From the NCBI RefSeq assembly GCF_001640805.2, contig NC_066853.1, positions 23,991,173-24,055,172 on the forward strand: a DNA stretch of 64,000 bases, read 5' to 3'. Every line of letters starts with the position of its first letter. Within the stretch, counting starts at the first letter, position 1. This DNA is from Lates calcarifer (taxonomy: Eukaryota; Chordata; Actinopteri; Centropomidae). Shown one piece after another: positions 11,943-25,110 of the stretch. Under the pieces are notes generated by a model. It saw nothing but the letters and a program-made list of their open reading frames with translations. It had not been told where the DNA came from and made no database searches. Both the position numbers and the translations under genes were made by a program.

Positions 11943-14155
11943 ATAGCTCACATGTGTTATTGCACTCAAGTGTGGGTGTGAATATGTATTGTATGAGTGG
12001 TGTAATGTGAATATCAGAAAAAAGCAGTGTGTGTGTGTGTAATGTTAACATCAGAAGTATTGTGTACCCCGCTGCTGCTCTCCTGTACTGCTGGCTCTTA
12101 TTAAAGGCCACTCTAAAGGAAACCACACAGCATCTGGAAAACTCATCACACACACACACACACTATCACATCCCAGACCAGGGGTATATGGACCATATGT
12201 AAAGTCCATAAAAACCTGAAGGTGTCTTAATTCATCTCTATTCAAAGCATTTGTATAAAGAACAGTGTTTTTGTGCAGATACGTCTATGCTGTATGGGTC
12301 AATGTATGTTTTTTGAGTGTCTGTTCCTTCATGTGAGCAGTAGCAGCAGTAGTAGCTGCCGGGTGTACCCGTGATTTAGTGCTGAGGCCATTTGGGTGGG
12401 GGTAGGGTGGGTGTCAGTGTGTCTCAACCAGAGAGGCCCAAGGATGCTGGTGGCAGAGCAGGTCAGACTCTTTAAATCTACAGTGAATTTACTTCGAATC
12501 TCATAGCAAGCAGTCATTTACCAGTGCTTCCAGAAATTTGTCAAAATTTGCCACAGAACTTTTTGCAGGACAGGGATCATCATGGTCACTGTAATTCTTT
12601 GACTCAGAAACTAACATGTAGTAGAAGATAAAACGCATTGCACAATTTAATCACATTTTGTAATCTGAATGAATGTCATGTTATTTTCAGAGGTAACATG
12701 AAAGATACAGTTAAACATAGTGCTCCAACCAACCTCACATCTCTGGTGGGATACTTTTATATTCTGTACTGATTCAATACCGATTATCTCCACCACCTCC
12801 GCCTCAGACACTGAAAGCTGTTTTTGAAAAATTTGACTCGCTCTCCACTTTTTACCGGTGCCTGGCATCCCCATACACAACGAGATGTAACCACTTTCTC
12901 GAACTGAAAACAGATATCTGCCGTTGTTGTTCTTTGTTATTTTGTCCCTGTTTACTCCACACCATTAAAGTTGTATGTGAAGGAGTGGTTTTCTACCAAG
13001 AAGTTATTGTAAATGAACTGCATGATTTGGTCTATAAAATAATTTTACTTGTAGTCTATTGATATATTGTTAAATATAGGCCTACTCATCTCTAAAGAGA
13101 CATATCACCTGTTTTTAAACCCTTCATATTCACATAATTTTACTGTATTTGTACATTTTCTTATCTGTAAAGTATAACATATGTATTTGTAAAATGTAAT
13201 ATGGTCTATTTCCTTATATAAAAAACATCTACCTGATTAAAAAAACATTTTAACAATGTTGTCATTTTAACTGTAGTGCATTGCTTTTTGCAGTACAACT
13301 TGTATGTGTTAAAACTAAATTAAAACTAAATTCTACAAAGAAATATGATTCTGTTAACATATTTTTATTTTAAAATCAACAGTTGTATTTGATTCAGTAT
13401 TTTACAACATAATGTATTACAATTACACACTGCTTTATTGTTTTTCTATTTGTTTTATTGTTTTTTTAATTCATGATTTCACTGAATTACACTACATTAC
13501 ATTTCACAGACATTTTTACAGTGTATCTCTTTGCAATATAAGACTTTGATTTCACTTACCAGTCGTTTTATTTTTTCACATAATTGAAAAATGATTGTAC
13601 ACTGTTGCTGACTGTTCCCAGCTATCACTCAGGAAAACTCTCACCAAGTTTTAGTCTGTAAAATATCTCCTTATTAAAAGTTAGTAATAACATGTATTTA
13701 CAAAATAAAATCTGTTAATTTAAGAGTAACAGTTTTTATTTTAAGAGCCTCTCTGCACCTCAGTGTAGCTGTAGTTATTGTTAGAGGTCCATCTATGTGT
13801 ATCGGTGGATAATGATGATTTCTGATTAAAACCACAGACATTCCAGCATTTCCTCATGCCCAAGCCTCAAGCCATTGAGAGCCAATAACTGATGTGGACT
13901 TACTTACTTTTCCTGTTGCCATCATATAAGAAATGGAAAGAAAAGGTACAACTTATGCTCTCAAGTGACCTTGCTTATGTTGATCCAGGCACAATGTCAG
14001 AGGTACACTTAATCTGCAAACCAGTTTATCAGTGGAACCTAGTTTCTCAGACTGAAATGAGGATGACACTGCTTCAGGTCTGTAACTACTCTAAGCCAAC
14101 TAGGTGTGAATACCCTTAGTAACAGAGGAACTAAGACCCTGATGGCACCTCAGGG
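11943..14155. other. AT-rich non-coding stretch
   Basis: No gene recognised. Short CA/TG runs at 12026-12040 and 12147-12163. The part 12960-13740 is especially AT-rich with many TTTTATT and AAAT motifs and no dinucleotide repeats. Confidence 0.6.
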
Positions 14156-14159
14156 TGCC

Positions 14160-14545
14160 CGAGACTTTGATGAAAGACAGGAGGCAGGAGGGAGACAACA
14201 AAAGAGAAAAGGATGGATGAGGAGGAATGAGTGGAGGGTGAAAGAGAGGCAGTGAGACAAGGACGTTGAATATGTAGGTGGTGACAGAGAATAGGAAAGG
14301 GGGAAGAGGAAAGAGGACAAAGGGAAGGGGGGAGAAGGGGGAAGAGGAGCAATGAGGAAAGCGGACGGGATGATGAGAGGGATTAGGGAGGGAGGGGAGT
14401 GTGTGGGAATGAGAAGAGTTATGGTGATGAACGAGGGATGGAGATACATAAATGAAATAAATGGGGTTAAAAGCTGAGTGAGTAGTGTATATGAAGGGAG
14501 AGCAGGAGGAAGGGTTGTGGTGTGTTAGAAAAACAGAATGCAAGT
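14160..14545 (+). repeat. polypurine tract, about 390 bp
   Basis: The plus strand is dominated by G and A (GGAGG, GAAAG, GAGGA motifs), with pyrimidines mostly isolated. The complementary strand is therefore a long Ser/Pro/Leu/Phe-rich open frame with no domain, which I treat as spurious. Such mirror-rich purine tracts can form triplex structures. Confidence 0.8.
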
Positions 14546-14595
14546 GAGACTGTGTGTGTGTGTATGTGATAGATAGAGTGAAGAGAGAGACAGAG

Positions 14596-14624
14596 CTGCT
14601 GCTGCTGGTGGTGGTGGTGGTGGT

Positions 14625-14659
<35 letters not shown>

Positions 14660-14687
14660 TGGTGTGTGCGTGTGTGCGTGTGTGTGC
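14596..14687 (+). repeat. compound (CTG)(GTG)n(TG)n microsatellite
   Basis: Three to four CTG units, then about seven GTG units, then a (TG) run of about 30 bases, then interrupted TG/CG units. It adjoins the polypurine tract. Confidence 0.95.
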
Positions 14688-14699
14688 AAGCATGAGCAC

Positions 14700-15585
14700 G
14701 AAAGGGAAAGAAAGCATGAGAGAGAGGTTTATCCAGAACTGTGTTTATCCTTTCTGCTCACTTGGGGAGTGAGGGGACTGCAGGCCCATACTCAACACAA
14801 CAGCTATCAGCTCCCAGAGCACTGGCCAAGTCCAACTGTGTGTGTGTGAATGTGTGTCTGGCGGTATATTTACAGTATGTGTAAAAAGTGTGCATCTCTG
14901 TCTCTAGGCTTGTTTGTCTGTATGTGCCTACCATTACCAAATGCATGTATCAGACCACTATACATCTCATACATGAAATACATATCTACAACATGACCAT
15001 AAGATCATTCAGTTACACAAACAGTCATAGTAATTAAACCATTCAAATGTATTATTAAACATGAGTAAGAGTCTTCAGCCATGCTAGCAACTCTGAGAGG
15101 CTGTATTAGGGAACAGCAGTACTGTGAGCAATGCCAACATGCTTTTTAGCAGGTAACCTTTATCACATACATTGCCTTTATTCAGGTTTTTAACATGCTA
15201 ACATTCTCTAAACAAAGACTAAACACAAAGGACAGCTGAGGTGTATGGGAACGTTATTAATTTTCAGTCAAAGTAATGGACTTTGTAAAATACAATTTTG
15301 ATGTGATGGTTGTGCTGGATGGAAAGTTAAGGTATCAAAGTTCACGCCGGGTTGAACATGCCATCTATCCAATAGCAGTCAAGACGTTTCACTCAAAATC
15401 AAAAATCTCTGTCTCTGGTTAGATGAAAAACCCAGAGATCACCAAAGTCATAGAATCTTATGGGAGCCATAAATGTATGTTTGAAAAAAGCATTATGCCA
15501 ATCCATCAAACAGAGGTAAACTCTATTTGTGGATAATATTCTGGGTTTTTTCAGGAAAATCTGCTATGTAAGATTATATTTTCAT
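14700..15585. other. non-coding stretch, nothing recognised
   Basis: Ordinary mixed sequence with a short TG run near 14838-14855. No ORF above 75 codons and no repeat family recognised. Confidence 0.55.
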
Positions 15586-15589
15586 TTGG

Positions 15590-15915
15590 AAAATGGGTTA
15601 GAAAAAGAATGTTATAGCTGTGTGCTCTTTGGAGTTTAGAACAAGCTTTAAAAGGCTGGAAGTAATCTTGAGACAGCCTCATTTGCAGTTGAGCCAATGG
15701 CATACAAAATGGTGTCATCAGCATATAGAGTAACCACAAGTTGGAAACCTTTGTCAGCCATTTAGGTACTTCATTTGAAATCACTGGCAACAATCGCCTG
15801 AACTCTTCCAGAAAGATATGAGTTACAATTAATGGAAAGCAGTTTAACACAATGTTGTGATCAATAGTTTCAAAAGTCTTGCACAAATCTGCAAAGAATG
15901 TACTCAACACAGTAC
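15590..15915 (-). pseudogene. fragment of a non-LTR retrotransposon reverse transcriptase
   Basis: A 123-codon minus-strand frame contains a degraded finger/palm signature, FFADLCKTFETIDHNIVL, which corresponds to the DLSKAFDTVDH block of LINE polymerases. In a neighbouring frame, at 15714-15725, the catalytic block is intact: LYADDTILYAIGSTANEAVS. The stretch between these, which should hold the GVPQGS block, is shortened and scrambled, and in-frame stops follow the YADD block. It is therefore an internally deleted, frameshifted fossil of about 330 bp. The style differs from the LINE at 5377-6872 (YADD versus F-D), so it belongs to another LINE lineage. No ends, tail or endonuclease were found. 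Confidence 0.7.
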
Positions 15916-15929
15916 AAATCAATAGTGTG

Positions 15930-18900
15930 CTGTGCTAGAGAGCCACAACTCGGTGTGTAATATTTGTAATCAATGGTGCTTATTACTTCATAGTATGACA
16001 ACTGCCATTTTCACTGAATGGCCTTTATTTGGAGTTGATTTGTCTTGAAAGATCTCAGCTTAGAGATGCAAATCTGTTCCACTTCAGACATCAGACTAAA
16101 CTGAACTTGAGAGCTCTTCCAAATAGAATGATTTTCAAAAAAATGATTTCTCATATCTGACACATTGAGATCAGCGGAGGAGAAAACTTAGCCCAGATAT
16201 AACACCAAGCGAAAGAATTACACAAAAGCTTCATAGAAAGAAATCCAGAGCAAAATCAATTGATAATTCCTCAAAGATGTAAATGAGTAGAGTGTCACAT
16301 TATCATCATATTATCCATTTTCACTAACCTCTTTTCACAAAGTCTCATGCCTCTACCACATCTTAGGAATCTTTTTCATCTTAAACACAGTGTTGATGAC
16401 GAAACCATGTCCTTTCCCAAGATGATTTTTTTCTGATCCTCCTTGGTGGCCAAATACGATGCGTTGCCAGGGCAACATGGTGACAGCTTGTCTGATGCTA
16501 AGGTGTCCCATGGCAGCGGAGGAAATGGGCCTGTTCCCCTAATTCCACTTTCTGGGATGCAAAGACGCTGGCATGTACGAACACACACTTAGGAGCACAC
16601 TAACACAGACACACACATGCATGTATAAACACACACAGTGTGCGGCACTATAGCCACAGGGAAAGGGATTTTGTAATGATTAGGTGGTAGGACAAAAGAT
16701 GAAGGGAGATGATTTTTTTTGTGTGTGTGTGTGTGTGCCTACCTGACTGCCTCAGTGTGGTTTTGAAAAGTGGCTTCCTCCATTATCTCCTCAGCAAAGC
16801 AGCAGTGGTCCAACAGAGATAGAGGGAGAAAAGGGACAAAGGTAGAATAGGGGACAAACAGAAGTTAGAGGTCATACAGAGTGTAAGACAGATTTAGAAA
16901 ACACAGATTTAGATAAAGCAGAAGACACAAAGACTTGGAGTTAAAGAAACAGTGTACGTAGCATCAAGTAAAGCTTTTCAGATTTTCTTTAACACAGTTT
17001 TTAATTAAGCTATTAATAACTCTCACTAATAACTAATAATGATAGAATCACAGAAACTGAACATAAAAACTTGAGCTGTCCCTGTGGGTCAATCAGAGCC
17101 AGAGACCATTAAAAAGAAGATGGACGGTAAATTCCATGCCAGTGTTTTTCAACCTGTTGTGTATTTTAGTGATGTCAGATCCTACAAAAAATTACATGCG
17201 ACCTGTGGAAACTTAATAGAAAATGACAAAAGAGTGTCACTGCGATTTGCAATTACCACATTTCTTAAGGATAAAATATATATTTGGCGAGAGCGTATGT
17301 CTTGGAAATCCACAGCAATATCAATTAAGAATTATTAAGTTAATGAATTCATAAGGAGACATCATCTGGGCAGATTGTTGAAAATAACATGATGCCTCAA
17401 ATCAACAAATTTTGCTTTAATTTTAACTCTAACTCCCCTTTTCTTCTTAAGTCCATTTCTAGATACATAAAGAGATAATGGAGCAAATTGGGGGTATTAC
17501 TGTTGCTTCTGTTCCTTTTAAAAAATGTGCTGTGTGAGTGTAGAAGGGAGCATTAATGAAAACAGCATTTGTGCTCAGCAAACCCATTCTGGCGAGAAAA
17601 GGGGATAACTTACTGTAAGTGTATAATTTCAGATGTTACGTGGCTGTTTCTTTCTCATTTATAATATAGGTACAGATGCAATGCATATGACAAAGGCCAA
17701 GAAGTTCCTGGGGCAATTTTGTCCCTTATATAATAAATAAGCACTCAATTTGTGACATTTGTAACTTTTTCCCCACTGTTCTCAAAACAGTTCTTCTTCC
17801 ACTGAAGAAGCTTTCATTTCTGACTTGTGTAACATGATCTGATGATGTATTTACAAATATAACTCTGCTCCTCTGATGGGAAGCTGGTTGCTTGTCTTCT
17901 TTCTATAGTGATAGGCCCATATTCCAATAAACAATAAAAAAAAATGTATATCAATGGGAATTACAATCATTAAATCAGACATTGTACAAAAAAAACTGAA
18001 CAGTAGTGACAAAAAATGCTTTGTACTTCAGGTTTATGGTAAGATGTAGTCTGAGCTGTTGGAAACAAGCATAAGGACACATGATTTGTATTATATGGAT
18101 TTCTGTTAATGAGTGTGACATTTCACATTTTATTTTGTTAATGAAAATCAAAGACTTCCATTAATATGTAAAATTTTGATATGATAGTTTCACTCTACTT
18201 CCTACTTGTTTTACTCGCTTGCTGTTTGCTGATTGAAGTTATATTCACAAAGATGTAACACCCACATTTTAAATCTATTTAAATCAGTTCACCTGTACTA
18301 TTTTAGAGACAATACTGAAACCTGAAGGAGAACCACGTAATACTGTATACATCTGTGTTTTATTGTATTATTTTTTTTTAATGTAACTTTCAATTTCTTT
18401 TATCTTATATTGTACTTTTTCAGTGTAGTCAGTAAGGTTGGAGGACTTGTTTAAAAAAGGAGACGCAGCAGGCCATGACGTGACTTGCCTGAAGTGCCAA
18501 CCCATACCTCCGGAAATTACTTGAGCCTATGGCACAGCAACTAAAAGCCTGACATTGTTTGGTCACTAGGATTATTTTTAATCCCTTCAACCTTTACTCT
18601 TCATTCAAGTCACACTAATGTGTTGTGGCTGAGCTACAGAACAGTACAGTCTTAATTAAAATACCATTCTTTTTCCCAGAAACAGACAGACCTGGCAACT
18701 CTGCATAGAACTTACCAGTAATATGCAGAGTTAAACTGACATGATGCTTGAGGTCTTCAAAATATTGGTAGGGACAATTCGCTAGGGCACTTACATTAGA
18801 AAGGACATATCTCTACCATCCATACTCAATTCTACTCCTATGGATTACTCAGGAATGGCAGGTCTTCCTGTGTTATTTTCTCAACAAAAAAAAAGAACCT

Positions 18901-19770
18901 AGAGAACAAATGAGGAAGGATTCTGCAGAAGTATCATTGTCCCTGGCTTGAGATACTGAGCACTGGCAGATATTGTTTGTCACTGACTTTGATCCAGAAA
19001 CATTGGTTGCAGCCTTTAAAAGCATTTATCAATGGAACCCAAGTTTTTGGAGTTGACCATCCACCAGTGCTGGAACTGATGTGGAGAGCATTTCTCTTTT
19101 TTTTCACAGAATCCAAATGTTGAAAGCTATGAAAAGTTCCAGTTTGACTGTTGCTTTGGTGTGAATGTGACCCTGCACATTTGAGCACACTGATGCACTC
19201 TCATCCCTGTGGGGAAAACACTGTACATAAAAATGTACACACACACTCTCACACACACAAACACACACGCAACATTGGCGTGTACACAGATAGAATAAAA
19301 ACAGACACAAACTCATACAGTCAAGATATCCTTTAGGCAGGGCTATGGGCAAAAACAACATACAGAGAGGAAAGATGAAACAGATAAAGAAGAGATGGGG
19401 GAGAGGAAGGAGTAATGATACATACAGAGTAACTTTTTTCTAGAAAGGAAACACACAAACATACATACACACACATACACATACAGTAGAAACTCTGAGG
19501 GCAGGACAGAGACAGAGCTAAAGGATGACATAGGCAGAGAGTAAATTAGTCATAGGATAGTGGAGGAGGGCTGAAGAAGAGATATAGAATTAGTGTGTGT
19601 GTTGGCAGGTGGAGCAGGAGGAGGTGGTGTAGAGATGAAACAGGAAGGGAGAGAAATAAAATATACACACAAACTGGTGACAACACCCTAAAAACATACA
19701 CCGAGAAAGAGACCAAAAGGAGAAATAAAACACAGTCACACTCCACAAAAGATGGAGCACTGATGCATAC
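15930..19770. other. non-coding stretch, no gene seen
   Basis: Short (TG) and (CA) runs at 16720-16737, 19237-19270 and 19450-19485. Unrecognised ORFs are at most 85 codons (17084-17338, 18934-19361) and show no domain. 18360-18420 is AT-rich. Confidence 0.55.
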
Positions 19771-19771
19771 T

Positions 19772-19773
<2 letters not shown>

Positions 19774-19802
<29 letters not shown>
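19774..19802 (+). repeat. (CA)n microsatellite
   Basis: About 14 uninterrupted CA units. Confidence 0.95.
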
Positions 19803-20520
19803 AGCAGTGTGAGCCACTCCGGCTCTTCCCCAGGAGTCAGCTCAGTCACTGAGGGGTCAGCCATTTATCCTGTCCCATTACTGCGGACACTGCTGTGAAA
19901 TTGTCCAATAAATCAGTGTCTGAGAGAAGCAGTGCTCCCCCTGCCGACCGGCTGACTGGCTGGATGCCTGGCTGGCTGGCTGCTTGTTTCTCACTCTGCC
20001 AAAGCTGCAATTAGGGCTCAGATACCAGAGGCATGGACATGGACAGAAAGGAGCCGGAGGTTGAATACAGATATACAGATATATGTCAGTGGACAGATTC
20101 ATGGTGCCATGCAGCACTTTGCAGCAGTTAACATACTAATTATCATGCTGATTTTCAGTGTGAAGAGATGATGCTTTTCTTCTTGTGAGAACTTTCTACA
20201 GCAATTGTCTTCTTTTTGTCTTTTAAAAGTAACTGATGTGAGGTAACTCGTCAGGGACTTTAAAGGAGACTGTTCTCCAAAAATGACATCAGCAAATGTG
20301 CACAGATACCCCAGAGTAGCCGTCAGAATAATGACTTCTTCTTTCTCTTACCCTAAACAAGTCCCCCTTGTTCCTCAACCCAACCAAACCTAATCATGGT
20401 AGTGTCATATCCTAGTGAGGCATTGGACCAGAAAATACATATATGTGGTGTTCTGGGGGGCGGTTACACAGACATATTTTAATTTTTAAGACTTGTTGCT
20501 ACAACATGCAAAATATTTGC
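19803..20520. other. non-coding stretch, nothing recognised
   Basis: 19865-20100 is repeat-poor apart from a small CTGG run (about 19950-19982) and has mixed composition. 20375-20410 resembles, in reverse, the TTGGTTAGGTTTAG motif of the dispersed repeat at 35620-36010, but the match is too short to annotate. Confidence 0.45.
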
Positions 20521-21059
20521 TTAAAGGATCAGGTTGCCCATATCAAGCCATATTGAGAAATTTGAGATGAATAAAAGACTTTTTTTCCCCCACATCCTCT
20601 CTGGTATCTTGCCATATTTCAGTGTCATCTCATGAGCTTTTGAGATATCAGTTACAGCAACTGGGGAAGGTCTCTCCCCAAACTGATTTGAATGGAATTT
20701 TGTTTGTCATGCTCAGATTATTGAAAAATTAATCAGCAATATGTCTTTATGTCTTCCTGGTTATTCCTGGTTACCATAGATAATCCACAGTTGTTAGTTC
20801 TCACCATGTTCTGTCAAAAAAAAAGTCCCTAAAAAACTGTTTACAATAAGGTCTCTGGATAATACTGAGAACATGGGTCACTGTTTTTGGAAAGACTTTT
20901 GAGTTTTTTCAAATATTTTTTCAATGATTTCAGCAACTTCCTCTCTCTTCCAGAAAGATATCAAAACAAAGACAAATAAAACAGCCCATATTGCTATATA
21001 CCACAAATGGCAATGAAAATATGCCCTTTTGTGTGATTTTGGGTGACCTGAACCTTTAA
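20521..21059. mobile_element. MITE with TTAA target duplication
   Basis: Flanked by TTAA at 20521-20524 and 21056-21059. The 16-bp ends are inverted repeats: AGGATCAGGTTGCCCA on the left and AGGTTCAGGTCACCCA reading in from the right (3 mismatches). At 531 bp between duplications and without an ORF it is non-autonomous. TTAA targeting is used by piggyBac and Kolobok transposons; the AGG(G/T)TYAGKTCACCC-type end is a common style in fish genomes. Similar ends recur at 27791 and 28705. Confidence 0.75.
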
Positions 21060-23330
21060 AGGTATATTGTTATTAAAGGTCTCCTCTCCTAACAGTTCAC
21101 TTCATAGAACTTGTCACTCATCTTGACAGGCTGCCTGAATAACAATGAGTGATATTTTTGCATCATGAGCTTGTTAGTAAGACATTCGTGCAGACCAGCC
21201 GGCTTCGTACAAAGCATTTTATCTCCTCTCAGGCTTTTCCTCTTCTTCATATGGAAAAACTCCTTGGATGTAAAAAGATAATATTGACATTCCTTGTGTT
21301 GAACAGGTTTCACTTGCATCACATTTAGCTTTGAAGTTCTTTTCCTTCTGCTTTTAATGTTATTACTGTGACATAACTTAGACTTACTTATACTGAACTG
21401 TGCTGCTTTCCTCAGCTTCCACAGCTAACTGCTGACCACATTCAGTAGATGGCACACAAAGTAAAAATACAGGGTAAAATGACAATGCATATTACAATGT
21501 GTTCAATATTTCATGAGCAGCCTATATTGTGTTTGAATTGCTGTTGTAAACTGGCATACCTGATGAGACATGACAGGCAGGTTTCATCCCTGTCGCTAAG
21601 CATGCATACAGAGAGACGCAAAACGTTGACGGAGTGGCTGTGGGTGGAAAATGTGCTTAGTAAGAGTGTGTGTGTCTAGACAGGAGATCAGACGGATAGA
21701 GAGACATTGTTCATGATGTATGTTCATTCTGAATGACAGCTGCATACTGAACTGCATCCTCTCCTAATTGGTTTTCAGTGTCTTGATTCTTAAATCTCTA
21801 AAATCCTTGGATTTTTGGGGGAGGGATGGGGGCACCTGCAGTTTCCTTAGCAACGTAATCAGAGACATCACCCATGTGAACCATCACCAAGCTGTCATTC
21901 TTGTTGAGCATTCAAGTTTTTGAAAAAGTTATGGGCAAAGTAACAGACAGAGATCATTACACACACCTCCCTCTATTTGAAGGATCATGATCAATGAATG
22001 TCTTAGCATCCTGGCAGTCTGGATTGCTGGGAGGGGTGAATTAAAAAATGTGTCCACTTTTATAACAGCAAATATTTCCCCATAGATCTTAAAGTAATAA
22101 TGAGGAACATTGTATCATTATGTTGAATTGAATGGTTTCATCTACCTAGACAGATACAAAAATGAATCTGTCCCCATGCGTGTGTCTGTGGAGACACTTA
22201 CAGTTAATATAACTGTACAGTGAAGTCCTTAGTTAATGACAGTTAATGTATATCTTGTATGCATTGAAAATGGAATCTCTGCTCAATCCAGAGTGATCCA
22301 GGCCTGTGGAGAATCGATCACCAGTGAACGCAGCACACTGCATGCTGGTTAGATTTCTGTGTGACTCGATGATGACTTTTTGTATAATTGGAGAGAGTTT
22401 TATCTTGTTGGTCAGATTTAGCACTATGAATTATTATCCTATTCACAGAATAAATGTTGTGTGGTTGATGACACTTTATTTATCAGTCTAATAGTTCTCA
22501 TCTACAAAATGAAAATTACTTACTAGCAGTCTAAATGAGATTAATATTTAAAAAAAATTGTATATCTGCTCTATCTTTTCTCTATCTTTTTGGACTATTG
22601 ATTCATGATTTGAATTTATCTGTATAGTTTTAGAGGCACCAGACCTGCAATCAATTCTGGACAGCTGTTTTATGTGCAGTGGCAGACATGAGAATTCTAC
22701 ATTTTTATGAAAATATTTGACATGGTGGTTAAACCATCAACACAGACAGTATGATCACACTTTGCACAGCTATTAGCAACTGCACTTTACGGCTGTCTGA
22801 GATCCCTGCTATTATAGAGCACTATATCCATTGTTTGTCATTTTATTTGAGTGTGAATACTATTCACGATTGCATTTTATCGTCGTTTCAAGTCCCTGGA
22901 AATGTAATGTGAGACTCACTTTACAGTAACCCACCGGGCCTCTATTATGCAGGAAATAATGAATGAGTGAATGATGGAGTAATTTCCACCTGTGCAGGTT
23001 TTTTTTTCATTCTAATCAAATACCTGGTGATTTTACTTCTTATTACAATTTAAACATTTGTCAAGTAGCATTGTTCAAACACCAGGTAATATCACTTATT
23101 ACACATACTGTCAAACTAGAGAAGAGGGACTCATTAGTGAAATCTACTGCTATTGGGTCTACTACTGGATTTCTGTCCTTTCAACTTGTTATCTTCATGT
23201 GTTCTTCAGCTGTTAAAAAATAAAGGAAGAACTCACCTGAAAGCTTGGTTACCCAGTATAACAGAGTGACTATAGTGAAAGTAATTACCAGCAGAAGAAG
23301 CAATCTGTTGTTTGAAGACACGTTTAGATA
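21060..23330. other. non-coding stretch, nothing recognised
   Basis: No ORF above 80 codons, no repeat family recognised, and only short simple runs. Mixed AT-rich sequence. Confidence 0.55.
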
Positions 23331-23451
23331 TACCAGGTATGGCTATTAAATAATGAGACTAATGCTGTAAATCAGTTTTATTGAACATAAACATTTTTCA
23401 ATGTCTTTCTCCTTCAACATACTCCACTTCTGCATCAACACACCTCTGAAT

Positions 23452-24020
23452 TCAAGTCTTCCACTGATCAAAGCAGTGCGGTAGGTCTTCTTTGGACAGT
23501 TGTCTCAGAACCTCTGTCGTTCTTTTCTTAACTTCTGATACAGACTCAAAACGTGTTCCTTTGATCACAGATTTGATCTTAGGAAAACGGAAAAAGTCAC
23601 ATGGTGCTAGATCAGGTGAACAAACAGTGAGGGTGATCAAGCACTGATTTGTTCATGGGCCAGAAACTGCTTTTCCTTTTGATCAGGAGTCAGAAGTTTT
23701 GGGACAACTTTGGCACACACTTTTGTCATGTTCAAATTTTCATGCAAAATTTGCCGAACTGTCTCTTTATCAATGGAAACCAGTTCTGCTATCACTCTTA
23801 CACTGAGTCATTGATCATTTCACATGATTTGTACAATTTGTTGAATGTTTTCAGAAGTTTTTGATGTGCATGGGTGCCCAGAATGCTCATCGTCTTGGAC
23901 ATCCTCTCTGCCTTCACTAAATCGTGCATGTGACATGCTGTGTTCTCCATACAATGTACGAAAACATTCAGCTGCTGTTTTGTTCAATTTCACCAAAAAA
24001 TTCAAAATTTGGAAAATTAT
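23452..24020 (-). pseudogene. mariner transposase remnant, catalytic core deleted
   Basis: The 5' portion (about 24020 to 23820) encodes the DNA-binding region: FLVKLNKTAAECFRTLYGE, then HARFSEGREDVQDDEHSGHP and TSKTSENIQ. After an in-frame stop the frame continues as VSIDKETVRQILHENLNM and KVVPKLLTPDQKEK. The sequence then jumps straight to the C-terminal part at 23640-23452, SPDLAPCDFFRFPKIKS through LPHCFDQWK. Family knowledge: mariner transposases are DD34D nucleases. The SPD aspartate of the last block survives, but the segments with the first two catalytic aspartates are absent. Together with the stops this makes it non-functional. Confidence 0.85.
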
Positions 24021-24073
24021 TAGCTTAAAAGTTGAGTAACACATTAAGTTCAACTTTTAAGCTAATAATTTTC
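24012..24073. repeat. perfect 24-bp palindrome with 14-nt loop
   Basis: 24012-24035 and 24050-24073 are exact reverse complements (arm core AATTATTAGCTTAAAAGTTG), separated by 14 bases. It lies inside the mariner near the transposase start. A perfect stem in an otherwise decayed element suggests a recent local inverted duplication. Confidence 0.9.
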
Positions 24074-24589
24074 TGACACCTTAGCAAAAACGTGCGTGAA
24101 TACCCAACCTTTACTATATAACACTCCATGTGACTGTGAACCACGTGGTTTTATCCTCATAAGCACAGTCTCATTATTTAATAGCCATACCTCATACAAA
24201 TGGCCTCCACCACTGCACTACAAGCTGAAAACACACCATCAGTTACACCTTCAACAACATTATTCAGGCTTTGGCTTCTGTTAACTGCTGTTGATTGGTC
24301 AGTGGCTAACTGCTTTCTGATTGGACAGCAATTCCAAACAGTTTCCAAATGTCATTTCCAAAATTTGTGATGCAACATGAAAATGTGTAATGTGAAAGAG
24401 ATAGCTGCTGATAATGAACTAGAATTGTTATAACTAAACCAGAATTTAACTCCCTAGTGCCCCACATGATCTACCTCCTCTCACGTCCGTTGATTGGCAC
24501 AGAAAGGTTGACAGTGTTAAATTCATCCATTCAGAATATCTGTGTTGTGATTATCAGTATGGTTAAACAGCGTAAATGTGGCCAGTTCC

Positions 24590-25110
24590 TTACCCCGTGA
24601 CCAACCACTGTACAAAATTTCATGCAAATTCATTCATAAATGTTTGAGATACCCTGCTAAACAGACAAACAGAGAACAGATGAATAAAAATATAACCCGA
24701 TCCAGCATTAGCTGGCAGCTGTATAATTACCATAAACAAACAAAACAGGCACAAAGAAGATTGGCAGCTACGACACCACATTTTATATTGTGTGTCACCC
24801 CATTTGATTTTTGGTAAGATGATGGATAATTGGATTTTGGGAGTAAAACGGGAGCCAGTTTTATTTTGCAGGCAAAAAACAAAGCTTTGTGTCATTAAAA
24901 CAAAACTTTAATCCACTTTAATCCAGCTGCATAATTTCAAACTCATTAGCCCGCTTAGTAATGATAGTCAGGCAGTCCACCTGCTCTACAGTGATATATC
25001 TCAAAAAGTATCTCAAAAAGTAATGGATGGATGGGCTGAGCTTGAAATTTTGCAGAGACCTACATGGTCCCCAAAGAATAAATTCCTACTAACCTTGACG
25101 AACCTCATAC
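24590..25110. repeat. decayed dispersed fish repeat fragments
   Basis: 24598-24715 has the arrangement AAATTTCATG ... GAGATA ... CAGACAAACAGA ... AAAATATAACC and 24990-25095 has ATATCTCAAAAAG ... TGGATGGATGGGCTGAG ... TCCCCAAAGAAT. I recognise these as worn pieces of a repeat found throughout fish genomes, whose other end reads like 31205-31300 (ATTACCTCTGCCAAGGATATG). Identification is from memory, and the in-window copies do not overlap enough to prove it. Confidence 0.4.

Larger units (their letters stand above)
23331..24196 (-). mobile_element. mariner transposon with internal deletion
   Basis: Inverted ends of about 27 bp share the core GGTATGGCTATTAAATAATG and AGACT: left from 23333, right to 24194. 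TA is present on both sides (23331-23332 and 24195-24196), the standard mariner duplication. The span is 862 bp, against about 1.3 kb for a complete mariner, so roughly a third is missing. The minus strand codes for the transposase remnants annotated separately. Because both ends are intact, this copy could still be a substrate for a related transposase. Confidence 0.9.

Noticed and set aside
14100..14717. 205-codon minus-strand ORF
   Set aside because: It spans a polypurine tract and a (TG)n repeat. The Ser/Pro/His/Thr-rich product follows from composition and has no domain.
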